Source: Lycocorax pyrrhopterus obiensis (taxonomy: Eukaryota > Chordata > Aves > Passeriformes > Paradisaeidae). From it: a DNA stretch of 64,000 nucleotides. Positions within the stretch are counted from its first letter, which is position 1, and every line of letters begins with the position of its first letter. The translations under genes and the position numbers were made by a program. The notes beneath the pieces were generated by a model. It searched no databases and was not told the origin of the DNA. It worked only from the letters and a program-made list of their open reading frames with translations. Positions 1-12,249 of the stretch are shown one piece after another. The stretch spans positions 1,528,543 through 1,592,542 of the forward strand of contig JACSVZ010000007.1 of assembly GCA_014706295.1 (NCBI GenBank), in the 5' to 3' direction.

Positions 1-890
1 CCATGCTAAAGACCCTGGCTCCATATTCCAGCTTTTTGCCCTGTATTCTTAGGAATAAACATCCTGGCTGGTCTGAGCCCACATCCTGACCTTTTGGACC
101 TGGAGCCAGGAGAGTAATCCAAGCTCTGTTGAGTGTCCCATCACCTGATGGCTCTTGTCTGAATGAGCTTCCCAAGCACCAAGAGAAGCTGAAGCAAGAG
201 GGAATTCAGTGCTATTGTGCCTAATTCCAGAGCTCTGATAATGAGCACCCACTATCACCCGTCATCCATTCAATCCGTGGGCCAGCTCCTGTGCAGCCAT
301 CCATGAGGAGCATTCCTGGGTCACTGGGGGCCAACGTTGTCCCCTCTATTGTGAGTGACACAGATATCTCACAATCATGGCCAGCCACAAACAACGGGGC
401 AGGATTGAGTTTCCCGGCCAGTTGTGCCACGCTCTGGGCCTCAATAATGGATGAGCAGGGAACCAGAGCTGCCCTGGGGATGGGCAGTGGCTGCTGCTCC
501 TTGGCACGGCCACCAAAATGAGACAGCTGGGGACTTGTGTTTTGGAGCTTGGTCACCAGCAAAGGAGCAGCAGAGGGGACCCTAGAGCTCATTTCCCGTT
601 CCACATGTCTCGGTTCCCATTTCCCGTCAGGGTGGGGTCAGTCCAGCCTGGGTGCCTGCAGTGGGCTGCCAGATATTGGCTGTTGGTGGCTCTGTGGGAA
701 AGGCAAGGTTTGTACAGCCAAAAGTATCACCCCCTTCCCACACACATCTGAATCCATGATGGGATGTAAATACTGCTACATGGAGATGTACAGTCACCGA
801 GAACTTCTCTCCCTCTCTGGAGAACATCCCAAGAGGGAAAAAACGGTGGGAATAGCCACCCTGAACCCCAGCTGAGGAGCAAAGACTCAC
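1..890 (-). other. FADS2 intron 2, partial
   Basis: Sequence left of the exon 2 donor. I searched it for exon 3 of FADS2 (the DFRxLRxT segment and first membrane helices) on the minus strand and did not find it, so exon 3 lies beyond the window edge. No recognisable repeat or RNA. Confidence 0.7.
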
Positions 891-3800
891 GTTTTTGTCT
901 CGGTCCTGGCTGGGCTCCCCTGGAGCGAGTTCTCCGATAAGCAACGGCTTGAGAAACTTCTGCACCAAGGTGGGATTGATGTGGAAAGCCTGGAATGCAT
1001 CCTGGAGTGGAAACAGGAGGAACTCTGTGAGATTCAGGAGTCAGATGTCCTTCGTATTCACTGTGTCATCCCCACCCACCTCCAGCAGTTGTGGAACCCA
1101 TGGAAGAGGGGGGCCAGGTGACCTCCAGCTCTGTGATCACTGTTTGGGACATTAATTCCACTAAAGCCTGATGAATTTGCTGTCCTGGGAAGGGTGAGAC
1201 CTGGGATGGCATCCAGCCATATGGTGAAAGGCACCTCAAGAAATTCTTTCTAAGCAACTAAATACTTAAATCCTGTTAATTCCCTTAGAAGGTAGGCAGA
1301 GGGGAATTTGTGCAAATCCTTCCTAGGATATAAATACCCTTGGAAAGTCTGCTCCTGGAGGCAAGCTGAGAGAGGGGGTGACTGTGGTGACTGAAGCTGG
1401 ATGTGACTGCAAACACAAAAAATATTCCTGGGTGGTTTGGCCAGGCCTGGACATCCCAGCAGTAAAACAGCTGAGGAAAAAGTGGTGACTCTTCAGAATA
1501 ATCATGCCTTGTTTGTGGAGTCACGTTGATCCTGGCATTCATGAGTTTATCTGACTCTTCTTTTTCTCTATTCCTTCCCCTTTCCACATATTTTTGTCTA
1601 CCTGTATCCCACAGGTGCCTGATGCTCGTAGTGAGATCTTGGCCAGATCCTTTCACATGGCACAGTTGGAATTTTAACCCCCAGGACAGCAGCAGGGCCA
1701 GAAAGCTGACCCAGATCAAAAACCCTTGCTCTGTCCTTGCCCTTTCCCCACTGCACAGAACTGGAGCCAGCTCTTGGAATTCACCTGGGAGAACTGGAAA
1801 GATTGGTTCCATGAAGTGCTAAGAGAGTATGGAAAAAAAAAATAGTTCAAATCAGGAGTCAAGAGTACCATGCTCTGGCCTTTCCACCCTTGTCCCATTG
1901 CCTAACAACTGTAGGGACAAACTGAAATCTCCCTCCTGGCTCTAAAGAGAAAGAGTGGATTGAAAAGTGCTCCCTGTGTCCAGCTGACCCTTCTGGGAGC
2001 TGCCCTCCATCAAAAGTCTGGGGTTCAAAGAAGCCAGGCAATGACCTCGGGCCCAAAGTCCACCAAAATCACTTTGACCCATAAATGGGTCACTGAAATG
2101 TTGACTCTGGTTCCTGGTTTCCTCCTCTGGAATGATTTGCAAAAGATGTGAAAGAGGAAGGAAAAGCAGAATGAGGGAGGAAGTGAATAGCTGACTGTGC
2201 CTCCTGCAAGGCCCTGCAGTTTTGGGTGAAAAAAAAAGGAGAAGAAAGGGAGAGAGAGGGTGACACATAAGAAGAGTTTAAAAATGTCGATACAGTATTA
2301 TTTTAACTGCTGGGAATAGAAAAGTCTTTGGAGGTCTGATTGGGTGCTCATTGCCTGGAGATCCTGCAAGAGACGGAAGGATTGGATTTTTATTGTGTGT
2401 ATCTTGTGAAGCTCCTGTACTAATGGGTCCCATATATAAGATAGCACCTGGATTTTGGAATTGTCCTCAGTTCTGTACTGCAGGAGATAAAAAGCTTAAG
2501 GAAGAAGATAATCCCTGGGAAATGCTGTGTGATGTTGGCACTTGACATCCCAACTTTGTGATCTACTGACCAAATAAGCCGAAGTGTTTTATGGGATGTG
2601 GGAATTATTCCAGCTGCTTTTGGTGAGAAAAAAAAAAAAAAAAGCTTTGTACAATGGAGATATGAGCTGTACCTGAGCATTGGAAGTGCTTAGAGCAGTC
2701 AGCACAAGGATTTTCTTTTACATCCCTGAGCACCTCTGGGACAGAGACACTGCAAAGTGTCCCAGCCTTCGTGCTCTGTGCGTGAGGTGACACCAGAACA
2801 GGCTGGCCCAGACTCGGATGTTGTGTTTAAAAAAATCATAGAACCATGGAATGGTTTGGCTTGGAAGGGGCTGTAAAAATCATCTCATTCCACTCCCCTG
2901 CCATGGGCAGGGACACCTTCCATAGACCAGGTTACTCCAGGCCCCATCCAGCCTGGCCTGGGACACTGCCAGGAATCCAGGGGCAGCCACAGCTGCTCTG
3001 GGCACCCTGTGCCGGGGCTTCCCCATCCTCACAGGGAAGAATTTCCTCCTAAAATCCAATCTAAACCCTCACAAGGTCAAGACCAAGCCTTTCTCCCCCT
3101 GAATGAGAGGGTTTTTATGGCTGTAAATGGTCATTCACCACAGGGAAGCTGCAAAGCTGATGCCAATCCTGGTTTAGTGCTCGGAGGGGTGATTTAACAA
3201 TTTCAGAGCATTTTGAAGGCCATGCCTTCATGGAGTGTGGGATGCAGCGTAGGGGTGGGGAGGTGGGAGGAGAACCAGCAATCCTGGAAGCACCAGCCTG
3301 TGTTTCAGCCTCCCTTTCGAGGATTCCAGACAACTGCAGTAGCAGATGCTTTTTGGTTGCTAATGGAGATACTGGAGTTAAATTCTTGGGGATAGGAGTC
3401 AAACTCCTCCTGTTTCAGCAGCTCTGTGTTTAGGCAGTTGAAAGCAAAACTGGCCCATCTTTTTGAGGGAGAAAGCTACTCATTCAGAGGATTTACTGAA
3501 AAGGCACAGAAGGGCCAAAATGCAGCTCGGTGCTTAAAGGAAAACGGAAAATAACCACGAGACACAGGGAACTGGGGGCTGAAGGAAAGGGAAGGTTCTG
3601 CCAAATAATTTTGTCGCACATGGAGCTTTCTCCTTGCTAAGGTGTCAGGAGCTATGGGAGACCAACAGTTCCTGTTCCCGCTTGGGCTCTGCACGTTTTG
3701 GGAAGAGCTCTGAGGCAGCTTGCATTTCATTAACATGCCCTGAGGGGAGAACATGCTCTCTGGATGCACTTCTGAGGAAGGTGGTTTTGAGGGAAACTCC

Positions 3801-4711
3801 AGACAACAAACAATTTATTTCTAATTTGTTCCTTTTTCAAGGCTGGGTTTTTTGGGTTTGTTGTTGTTGTTGTTGTTTGGTTTCTTATCTTTTACGTTGC
3901 TGAAACCTGAGAGGTGGCTGAAGCCAGCAGGGGAGCAGCTGGAGCAGCAGCAAATGGTTTGCTGCCCTTTTTTGCCTTTTTTTTTTTTTTTTTTTTTTTC
4001 TCTTTTCTGTAGCAACCTGTAACCAAATTCTCCAGAGAATTTTCTCCTGGGAAAAAAAAAAAAAGGTAAAAAGCTCCTTGTTTTAAAGCCTCCTCACAGA
4101 AGCAACTTTGAGACACAGCCTGGCCTCTGTTTTAACCCTCCCTGTGCTTGGCTGCGTGACTCTGCATGTCCCAAGCTCCACACTGGAAGAGGGGAGATTT
4201 GGGACTCTTTGCTCCTGAATTCAGGGCTCGAGGCACGGTACAGGCAGGAGACAAAGGCAAACCAGCAGGATTTAAGCAGAGCAATCCCTACCAACCCATC
4301 TTCCAGACACCACGGCTCCGGGTGGGGAGTGGACCTGCATCCGCTCGGACCGAGCTGGGAGCAGGGAAGGGGCCGAGCCGGGTGTCCAGCAGGTGCTGGG
4401 GAGATGGGGACAGGGGACAGCAGGCAGCTGGCTCCCTTCGGGGAGGGAAGGAGCTGTCAGAGGATGCTGCTGGAGCCGGGAGAGCCGCGGGGGTCGGTCC
4501 TTACCGTGGCATCTTCGCCGGCGCAGTGGCTGATCACTCGGTGGCCCCCCGGGTGCCTGTTTGCCCACTTGGTGACATTATAAACCTTTCGCTCTATCAC
4601 CAGCCACTTGTCCGTCCTCAGGTTGTGCTTCTGGATCTCCTCCCAGGTGTAAAAGCGGATCTGCGCCGCCGGCTCCCCCGAATCCCCCCCTTGCTCGCCC
4701 CCTTTCCCCAT
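891..4711 (-). CDS. FADS2: FADS2 (delta-6 type fatty acid desaturase), coding exons 1-2 only; gene continues off the left edge
   Basis: Front-end acyl-CoA desaturase of the endoplasmic reticulum; in vertebrates FADS2 introduces the delta-6 double bond that starts long-chain PUFA synthesis. Exon 1 is 4505-4711 (207 bp, 69 codons), starting MGKGGEQGG, the typical FADS2 N-terminus, and ending at a GTAAGG donor. It holds the cytochrome b5 core: [19 protein letters not shown], then HPGG with the first heme-ligand His, then AGEDAT. Exon 2 is 891-1001 (111 bp, 37 codons, acceptor CCAG, donor GTGAGT) and encodes DAFQAFHIN, with the second heme-ligand His, followed by [14 protein letters not shown]. 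Both junctions are phase 0, as in the family. Exon 3 onward (membrane helices and His boxes) is not in the window. The gene diverges head to head from FADS1 at 12445, the ancestral vertebrate arrangement. The b5 stretch reads SHCAGEDAT, where a Tyr is usual before AG. Confidence 0.93.
1002..4504 (-). other. FADS2 intron 1 (3.5 kb)
   Basis: Non-coding interval between the two FADS2 exons. It carries one CR1 fragment (2836-3070), a short TTG repeat near 3855-3879, a T run of about 22 near 3978-3999, and short A runs. Long open frames here show no family motif and look like chance ORFs. Confidence 0.8.
2836..3070 (-). mobile_element. CR1 LINE fragment
   Basis: Plus-strand text begins with a 'tcatagaaccatggaatgg' type end and runs through 'gggcagggacacc', 'ccatccagcctggcctg' and 'cagggaagaatttc'. 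This is the reverse complement of a CR1 3' end. 5'-truncated, inside FADS2 intron 1. Confidence 0.85.
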
Positions 4712-5400
4712 GGGGCCACTCGATTCTTTGTCTTCTTGCCCAAAGGGGGAGAGGAGGGGGGGGGGGAAACTTGTCCCCGCGCCTCTTAGGGATGTGCCGG
4801 AGGGGGAGAGCTTTCCTGGCGGGATTGAACTCAGCTGATCCCCTGCTCCCTCCCTTCGCCTTCGCTCATGTCCTCCCTTCTCTTTGTTTCTGGCTTCCCA
4901 GCCCTTGGAATCTCTCCGCCTGCTCGGAAGTGCCCCCTAGGCTGGCTGTCCCCGCACTGATGCACTTTATCCTCGCACATAGCCCTGTGTTTTGAGGGAA
5001 GCTCGGCCCCTTCCACCCACACCCCCCCCCCGTCGCGCCCTCCTCTCGGGCATCCTCCTCCCCCCTCCCGGCATTCTCCCCCCTCGGCATGCCCTCCCTC
5101 TCCCAGCATCATCCTTTCTCCCGTGCATTCTCCTCCCTCCCGGCATCCCCCCCCGCTCCCCCCCGCCCCAAACTCAGCATCCTCCTCCCGCGGGCATCTC
5201 CCCCTGCCCGGCACGCCGCCCCTCTTTCCCCGGCATGCCCCCCTCCGCTCGGTGCCCGGGGCTCTCCCAGCGGGATCAGCCGAGCCCCAGCGCCAATCCC
5301 GGCTGTCCCGCCGCCCTCCCACTCCCGGCCATTGGCCCGTCCCGATCTTTCGAAGCGGCTGCGGGCCGGGACCGCCCGGGGCCGGGGGACGGCAGGGTGA
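4290..5400. promoter_or_regulatory. CpG-rich FADS2 promoter and first-exon region
   Basis: GC-rich with frequent CpG, spanning FADS2 exon 1 and its 5' flank. Two CCAAT motifs lie in opposite orientations at 5293-5297 (plus) and 5331-5335 (read as CCAAT on the minus strand, the FADS2 sense strand), about 0.6 kb upstream of the ATG. NF-Y together with SREBP is known to drive mammalian FADS2. Using these boxes here is inference, and the transcription start is not determined. Confidence 0.5.
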
Positions 5401-5404
5401 GAGC

Positions 5405-6117
5405 CCCTCGCCTCCTCCTCCTCCTCTTCCTCCTTCTCCTCCTCCTCCTCCTCCCTCTCCGAGCTTCGTGTCCTCGAGATTTTTTGGCTCCTGCTGTAAA
5501 GAGCTGCTCCCGCCTTTTTTTTTTTTTGGGGTTTTTTTTCTTTTCCCGCGTTATTTTCCTTGCCCTTCCTCGTCTTTTTTCCCCCTTCCTTTCCTCTGTT
5601 TTCTATCTTCTTTTTTTTCTTAATTTCCTTTTCTCCCCTTTCGTCCTTCCCCACCTTTCTCACTTTCCCTCCTTTCCCCTCTTTTCCCCTCTTTTCTCCA
5701 CCTTTTCCTCCTTTCCCTCCTTCTCCTCTTTTCCACTTTTCCCGCCTTTCCCCCTTTCTCCTCTTCCCCGTTTCCTCTTCTTCCCCATTTCCCCTTCTTC
5801 CTCCTTGTCTCCTTTTGTCCTCTTTCCTCTTTTCTTTCCCCTTCCCCCATTTTTCCTCTCTTCTCCTCTTCCCTTCTTCTCCCCTTCCCGCCTTTTCCCC
5901 TTCCACTCCTTTCCCCCTCTTTTTTCCCTTTACCCCTCTTCCTGCTTTCCTCTCTTTCCACCCCTTTCTCCTTCCTTCCACTCTGCTTTTACTATTTTTT
6001 ACCGTTTTTACTCTTTTTTACCTTTTGTACCATTTTTTACCTCTTTTCTTCATCCTCTCTTTTTCATACTTTTTTTTTTCCTGCTTTTTCCCCTTTTTCT
6101 GCCTTTTTTTCCCCCCA
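5405..6117. repeat. Very long polypyrimidine (CT) low-complexity tract
   Basis: Plus strand is almost only C and T, beginning with CCT triplets (about 5410-5457), briefly interrupted around 5458-5520, then nearly pure C/T through 6117. Purines appear singly. A 461-aa frame across it is rich in Ser, Pro, Phe and Leu and is a composition artefact. It sits upstream of FADS2 and in the shared FADS2/FADS1 intergenic region. Confidence 0.9.
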
Positions 6118-6618
6118 GACTTCTCACCCCACTTCTCACCGCTGAGCTCAGAAAGGAGCTGTTGCTGTTCTGCCCGAAATCTGCATTGTTTTGCTCTATT
6201 TTTGCCAGGCTGGTGGCTGCCAGACTTCACAGCTTTCCTGTGTCACAAGCAGAGCTGGTCGAGCTCAGCCAGAGCTGCCCTGCCCGAGGCCATGCTTTTA
6301 TTAACAGGTGGGATAAAGCCATCTCTGCCATCTTTTCCTTGCCGTGGGGTGCTTTATTGTGCACGATTCCCGTGTGAGGTTACGCAAGGTGTGGTGTTGC
6401 AAGGACAAAACCGGCACGAGGCACTTTCCCTGCAGCTTTGCTCACCTCTGACAGGGCCCGTGGCCACTTTCCAGGGCCAGCCAGGTGTGATCCCCAGCTT
6501 TCCAGGCGACAGGAATCTCTTCTTAGGATTATTTTGCATGAATGAGTGGCAGGGTTATTAATCCTTTCTGGAGTGGCACAGGCTGGGCCTAAGCAGGGGA
6601 AGGAATCCACAGGGTTAG

Positions 6619-6860
6619 CCACGGAATCACAGAAGGATTTGGGTGGGAAGGGACCTTAAAGACCATCCAGTTCCAATCCCTTGCTATGGACAGGGACATC
6701 TTCCACAATCCCAGGTTGCTCCAAGCCCATCCAACCTGGCCTTGGACACTGCCAGGGCTGGAGCAGCCACAGCTTCTCTGGATAGCCTGTGCCAGGGCCT
6801 CACCATCCTCAGGGAAGGATTTCTTCCTTGACATCCAATCTAAATCTCTCCTCTTTAGCT
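6619..6860 (-). mobile_element. CR1 LINE fragment
   Basis: Reverse-complement CR1 3' portion: 'ggaatcacagaaggatttgg', 'aagggaccttaaagacc', 'ccatccaacctggccttgg', 'cagcttctctgg', 'atttcttcc'. Confidence 0.85.
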
Positions 6861-7149
6861 TTGTGCCAAGCCATGCTAGAGCTTTCCTCCATTTCTGCCT
6901 GGAGTAAATGGTGCAGGATGGCTTCAGCCTATTAAACAGTCTTTGCCTGTGCTGTGGGGTGAGGAAAGCCAGAAATGACAGGAATGTTTTGCTAAGACTT
7001 GCTTGTTTTATTTAGTTTGGTTCAAAATAGCCCTGTGACAAGGATCGGACTAAATTAGAGCCACGCACCACATTAAGGTGGACCTGAAACTTGTTGCTTG
7101 TGATGAGGGAAAAGTTTGCTCAGTTCTTTGAATTTGGGGATTTTAATCC

Positions 7150-7387
7150 TGGATATGTACAATTCAGGAAGAAATTCTTCCCTCTGAGGTGGGGAGGCCC
7201 TGGCACAGTTTCCCAGAGAAGATGTGGCTGCCCCATCCCTGGAAGTGTCCAGGGCCAGCTTGGACAGGGCCTGGAGAAACCTGGGATAGTGGAAGGTGTC
7301 CCTGCCCATGGCAGGAGTTTGGAATGGGATGAGCTTTAGGGTCCTTTCCAACCCAAACCATTCCTGCATTCTATGTTGATTCTATGA
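7150..7387 (+). mobile_element. CR1 LINE fragment with 3' end
   Basis: Sense-orientation CR1 3' part: 'gaagaaattcttccc', 'gaggccctggcacag', 'ggaagtgtccagggcc', 'gtgtccctgcccatgg', 'ccaacccaaaccattc', ending in the ATTCTATG-type tail. Confidence 0.88.
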
Positions 7388-10300
7388 AATGAGCTGATAA
7401 GGAGGTTGGGTACATTCTGGAATTTACCTGTAGATGGACAAAGAAGCAAAGTCAGCACCCAGAACTCCCCACCTGGATATTTCCCATGGAAAATTGCACC
7501 ATAACTTAATGACAAGCCATTGAAAGATGCCTCTAAAATAATCCCTGCTGCTCTCAGCTTCCAGCAGCACAGCCAGCCGGGCTGTCAGGCTTCAGGCAGT
7601 GCTTGTTTCAAGTTTTCTTTGGCTCTTGGGGCACAAACCAACCCTGGCAAAGAGAGGAGAACAGGCTCTGCTCTATGGCCAAGTGGGTGAAAGGCTGCGG
7701 TTGCTGGCCGGTGTAGCTTTAGCAGCACAAAGAGCTTGTGTGAGGGACATAAAAGGCCTGAGTTTAACCAAAGAGTCACGAGACGCGGGCAAAAAAGGTG
7801 AGGAACATGAGAGGGAACGAAGTATGGGAAGGGGGATGTGGAAGTGGAAGAGTTCTTGCAGGGAGCACACGTAGAAGTGGCATGTCTGCTCTTCAGCTAG
7901 TGAGTCAGTGAAGGATGTCTTACTGGGATAGACTGGAATGGTGGAAAAGGAGGGAAAATTGGTAGCTCAGGTGTCTTTACACTGTCTCATGCATTGGTTT
8001 AGTGTAAAAGAAGTGGAAATCCTGAGGAAAGAGCTTTAAAAATGTGGTAAAAAAATGACATTTTCTCTCTTTGTTGTCTCATCCCTTTGTTGAGTTTTAC
8101 ATAGGAGCTGGCAAGGTCTGAGAAGTTTCTTTTAATTTGGTTTTCAGAAAGGACTAGGCTTTGACAGCAGCACCCAGACTGGCACCAGCACGTGGAAGTG
8201 CCTTGTAGCTGTGCTGCAATCCTCATGGATGCAGGCAAAATGCTCCTTTTCCCTCAGTTCATAGTATGAGATCCATCACTTGGTAAGGCTGGGTGGCTCC
8301 AAGGCATGTGGTGGGAAAAGGAGGCAGCAGGAAAGAGCAGTGAGCAAGGGAAAGACATGCAGCAGGTTTGTGAAGGGGAAAAAGGCAGGAGCTGAGGATT
8401 TGGGGAGAAAAATGGAGTGAAAATCAGATTTAGCTGCACCTTTAAACTTTTTGATACTTTTAATAGACTTTTTGATACCTTTTTCCTTTCTGCCAAGGAA
8501 AAATACATGGAAGGAGAGAGAGGACCCCAGGTTTTCCCTGTCTTCCACAAGAGGGAAAGGCTGAGGAGCTCTGAACTTAAAAATAAACAATAAATGGAAT
8601 AATAAATTTAAACATAGTGGGAAACAGCTGAGCTGGGAATGGGGGGCTGGAGCCTGAGGTGAGGGAACCCAGTGATTAGGTAGGAATGCTGTAGCAGTCC
8701 ATGCATTTAAAACAAAACTCTACCAAAGATTTCCTTGATATTTTTTACTCTGGATATTTTTCACTCTGATATATGCCACTTTCCCCCCGGTCCTGGGAGA
8801 GTGGCTGAGAGCTGAGGAACTTTCCGAGGGAAACAACCAAGAGAGGAACAGAAATTGCCATTGTGTGGCCATGGCTGGCAGGGGTTCCACATTCTGCAGT
8901 GGATCTCGGGCTGCCCGTGGGATTATCAGGGTCAGGGCACAAACTGCTCCGGCTGCCAGGGGAGCAGAGGAGGGAATCACACTCAGAAAGCAGCACACGC
9001 TGCAGCAGGGCAGGAATAAGGAAAGAAATGCTCTGCTCTGATGCTGCTTTGTCATGATTTCTAGTGAAAATCCTCCTGGTGTTCCCCTGTTATCATCAGC
9101 TCCTCTCCTTTTTTTCCTTACTCAGGTTTTGCTTTCAAAAGTGTAAAACTCTGAACAATCACTGCCTCGCTCCCTCAGCTGCTAATCTGAATTTATGTCT
9201 TCTGAAGGACAAAAGATAAGCTTATTTTTATCTCCTCCCTTACACAGAGTAATTCCTGGGTGCTTTTTCTGGCAAGATGCAAACTCCTCCCAAATCTCAG
9301 TCGTTTTTGTGTCTAAATTTTGTTAGGTCAGAGCACTGAGCAAATACTCCATGAAGTGTCACCGTTTGTGTGGAAAATCAAGAATTTACTGTGGGTATAA
9401 AGTGTTAGCAACCCAAACAAAGAGTTCTAGGAACAACCCTAACTCATTTAGGCCAAGTTATTCCAGTATTCCAGCTCATTCCCAACAATACAAGAATAAA
9501 GAGAATATTTCCAGTTTCTCCCACTTCCGCTGGCGTTACACAGATCCTTGCAGTGGATCCTAAGCCTGGTGTGGGAGTGGTGTTACAGGGAGCTGTCAGG
9601 AGCTTCAAGCTCTTCCCTGGTAGTAACACAATGACTAAATTAATGTTTTCCTGCTGCATTCGCTTCATCAGCGTGGTTGTTTTAATTGCAGTGATGACAG
9701 AACCTTGTAAATCACTCCACCACAATTCGGCTGTGCCCGGAATCTTCAACTTTTCTTAGGCTGAACCAAAGCCAAGAACTGAGTCTTCTTTTAGACTCTG
9801 CCCTTTTAAACTGGTTTTCAGCATTTGATAGTTTTCCTTTAATTTTTTTTCATGTGGTTTCAGACCTCACCATCCATCATTGCAACTCATTGTCTCTAAA
9901 AGGAGAAAAGAAAGGCTGCAACCCTTTCACCCCATCTCCCTCTTTCCCTGATTACTGTCAGCAGATGCCCAAATATTTAGTGATCCCTCACCACCCAGGT
10001 CACCTGGATATTTTAAAGCATGTTCCAGCCAAATCATGGTAGTGAAATCAGGAATTTTAATATATTTTCTCCAAATTCTGGTGATCCCCAGTCACCAGAT
10101 CTGCAGGCAGATCAGAAGAGTGAACCAAAGAGCATCTCTTCCCTCCCCTGGGTTTTTGGTGGTTCCTGGTAGCCTGGGGAGCTGGCTCACAGCGAGATGG
10201 TGACAGCAGATATGGAGATGGAAGCAGTGAAGGGGAAACAAGGAGTCGGGGCATTGAAGGACACGTTTTACCTGGTTAATTGTGTTCCAGCAGGGATGGA

Positions 10301-11694
10301 TGCCAGGAGTCCCAGCTCCAGGATGCGGGATGCTGGTGAGTCTATAACAACAGCTGGTTTTTTCCTCCTGGCAGTTTTTATGACAAAGGTCCCACTCTCG
10401 TCTCTGAGACACCCACTGAGATCCCGAGTGTGGCAAGAGCAGGGGAAACAAGCACTGCTGGCAAGTGGCAGGACACAGAAACCTTCACTCCTTGGGGTTG
10501 GGTGATTCCAGGAGCCTCCATGGCTTGTCTTGAATCACCTGCTGAGGGGAAAGCAACCACAGCCAGGGATTTCATGTCAGAAGGAGCTTGGAAGGGAATT
10601 CCAAGGGCTGTTGTATAATTTGTCTGGGAAAATGTGTTAATAAGGTGTTAACATCCCTTATAGCTGCTGAAACCAGAGGAGGCACATGAACGGAACAAGA
10701 GTGGATTTTATCAAGTTTAGTGGTGCTTTTTGCCTGTTAAGATCCCTCAAAGCAAGTTTCCAAAGGTTTAACTCTTGTAGGAAGATGGAATTTATTTATT
10801 TTAAGGTAGCGCATAGGAAAAAGAAAACTGATCTCTGTGTGTCCCCTGGATTCATGATAAAAGATCATAAATATCATCTAAATTTAGGATAAATATTCTG
10901 TTGTGCAATTGATAATGGGGAAAAATGGAATTTGAAATAATTGCTGCACTGTTCTGAGTATAACAGTTGCATTTAAAAAGATGCTAAACATCTATTAATG
11001 TTTATTAATATGGATTGCTGAAGGGAGGGAAATAAAAACCTTCGATCCAGTGTTCTGCAGGCAGAGAATTCCAAGATGTGATGTAGCCATCAGGTGATGC
11101 TCAGAACGCGAGGGGATGCAGCCTGGTGGCTCTTTGTTTCTATGGTTACCTTCAACTGGAATTGCTGTAACTAGGTCAGGTTGGAAGGTGTGAATGGAAA
11201 CAAAGAAATCCGGGATCAATAACAAAGAGTTCAGGGTGCTACTGTGGAAAGGGAGATGAGTGTGGGGAGAGGAATTTTAATTTGTAACTCATAGAGATGA
11301 AGTCCCACACAGGTGGATTGGTCTGTTTTAGCATCATTCACTCTTCTGGCGTTATTCTGGTGTCTGAAGAATCGTCTGCAGGGTTTTGATGGGATTTACC
11401 TTGTGGCAACACCTTCCCTCCCTCTGGCTGCATATCCAGGCATGAGCAGCCAAAAGGAGCCCTAGGAACAGGAGAGGCTGAGGCAGCTGGAAGGGAGAGG
11501 CAGAACAGATGGAAGAGACGGACAGATCTGCTGGAAAGGGGAAGCAGAACCAAGGGCAGGGAAGATAAGTCGTGATCAGCCCAGAAATACGGAGAAACAG
11601 GTTGTAAAAATGGTTCAAAAGAAGGAACTTGAGGGTGGGGAAGGGAAACTCCCTGGAAGGACAGTGGAGCCAGGTGGGGGTCGGTCTCTTCCCC

Positions 11695-11870
11695 CAGGTA
11701 ACAAGTGACAGGACAAGAGGAAACAGCCTCAAGTTGTGCCAGGGGAGGTTTAAGTTGGATATGAGGGAAAATTGTTGTCAAGGGTTGGATCAGACTGTCC
11801 GGGGCAGTGGTGGAATCAGGTGGGGGGATTTAAAAGCCATGTGCATGTGGCACTTGGGGACACGTTTTTG
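11695..11870 (+). mobile_element. CR1-like LINE fragment
   Basis: Sense-orientation CR1 text ('gtgacaggacaagaggaaac', 'ggtttaagttggatatgagg', 'gatttaaaagccatgtgc', 'gcacttggggacac'). Diverged; it abuts a second CR1 piece immediately downstream. Confidence 0.7.
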
Positions 11871-11877
11871 TCCTGCC

Positions 11878-12160
11878 CAGCAACAGAACGAGCAGCAAAG
11901 GCCATAAACGAAAAGTCCACAAGTTTCATCTGAACGTGAGGAAGAACTTCTGTACATTGAGGACGGCAGGGCACTGGGACAGGCTGCTCAGGGACCTCAG
12001 AGAGGGTGTGGCGTCTCGGCGTCTCCCTCTTTGGAGTCTCCAAACCCACCTGGATGCATTCCTGTGTCGCCTGCTCCAGGTGACCCTGCCTTGCCAGGGC
12101 GTTGGGCTGGATGATTTCCAGAGCTCCCTTCCAACCCGAACGATCCCGTGATTCTGTGAC
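11878..12160 (+). mobile_element. CR1 LINE fragment, second subfamily
   Basis: CR1 3' region of a different subfamily: 'catctgaacgtgaggaagaa', 'gcactgggacaggctgctc', 'ggatgcattcctgtg', 'ttgggctggatgatttcc', 'cttccaacccgaacgatccc' and a GTGATTCTGTGA tail. It ends within 300 bp of the FADS1 start codon. Confidence 0.8.
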
Positions 12161-12249
12161 GGACGGGCTTGGCAGTGCTGGGCGACTCGCTGCTCTCAGC
12201 GGGCTTTTCCAAACGAAATGATTCCGGGAACCATTCCAGCCCGGACAGC

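Larger units (their letters stand above)
6118..11690. other. FADS2-FADS1 intergenic spacer
   Basis: No exon with a recognisable domain. Contains CR1 fragments at 6619-6860 and 7150-7387. The rest is unique-looking sequence in which I see no gene. Enhancers shared by the two divergent genes could lie here, but nothing in the sequence proves it. Confidence 0.6.

Noticed and set aside
4992..6377. 461-aa open frame on the plus strand
   Set aside because: It is a translation of the CT-rich tract, with Ser/Pro/Phe/Leu composition and no domain. The antisense frames (Lys/Glu/Arg-rich) are the same artefact.
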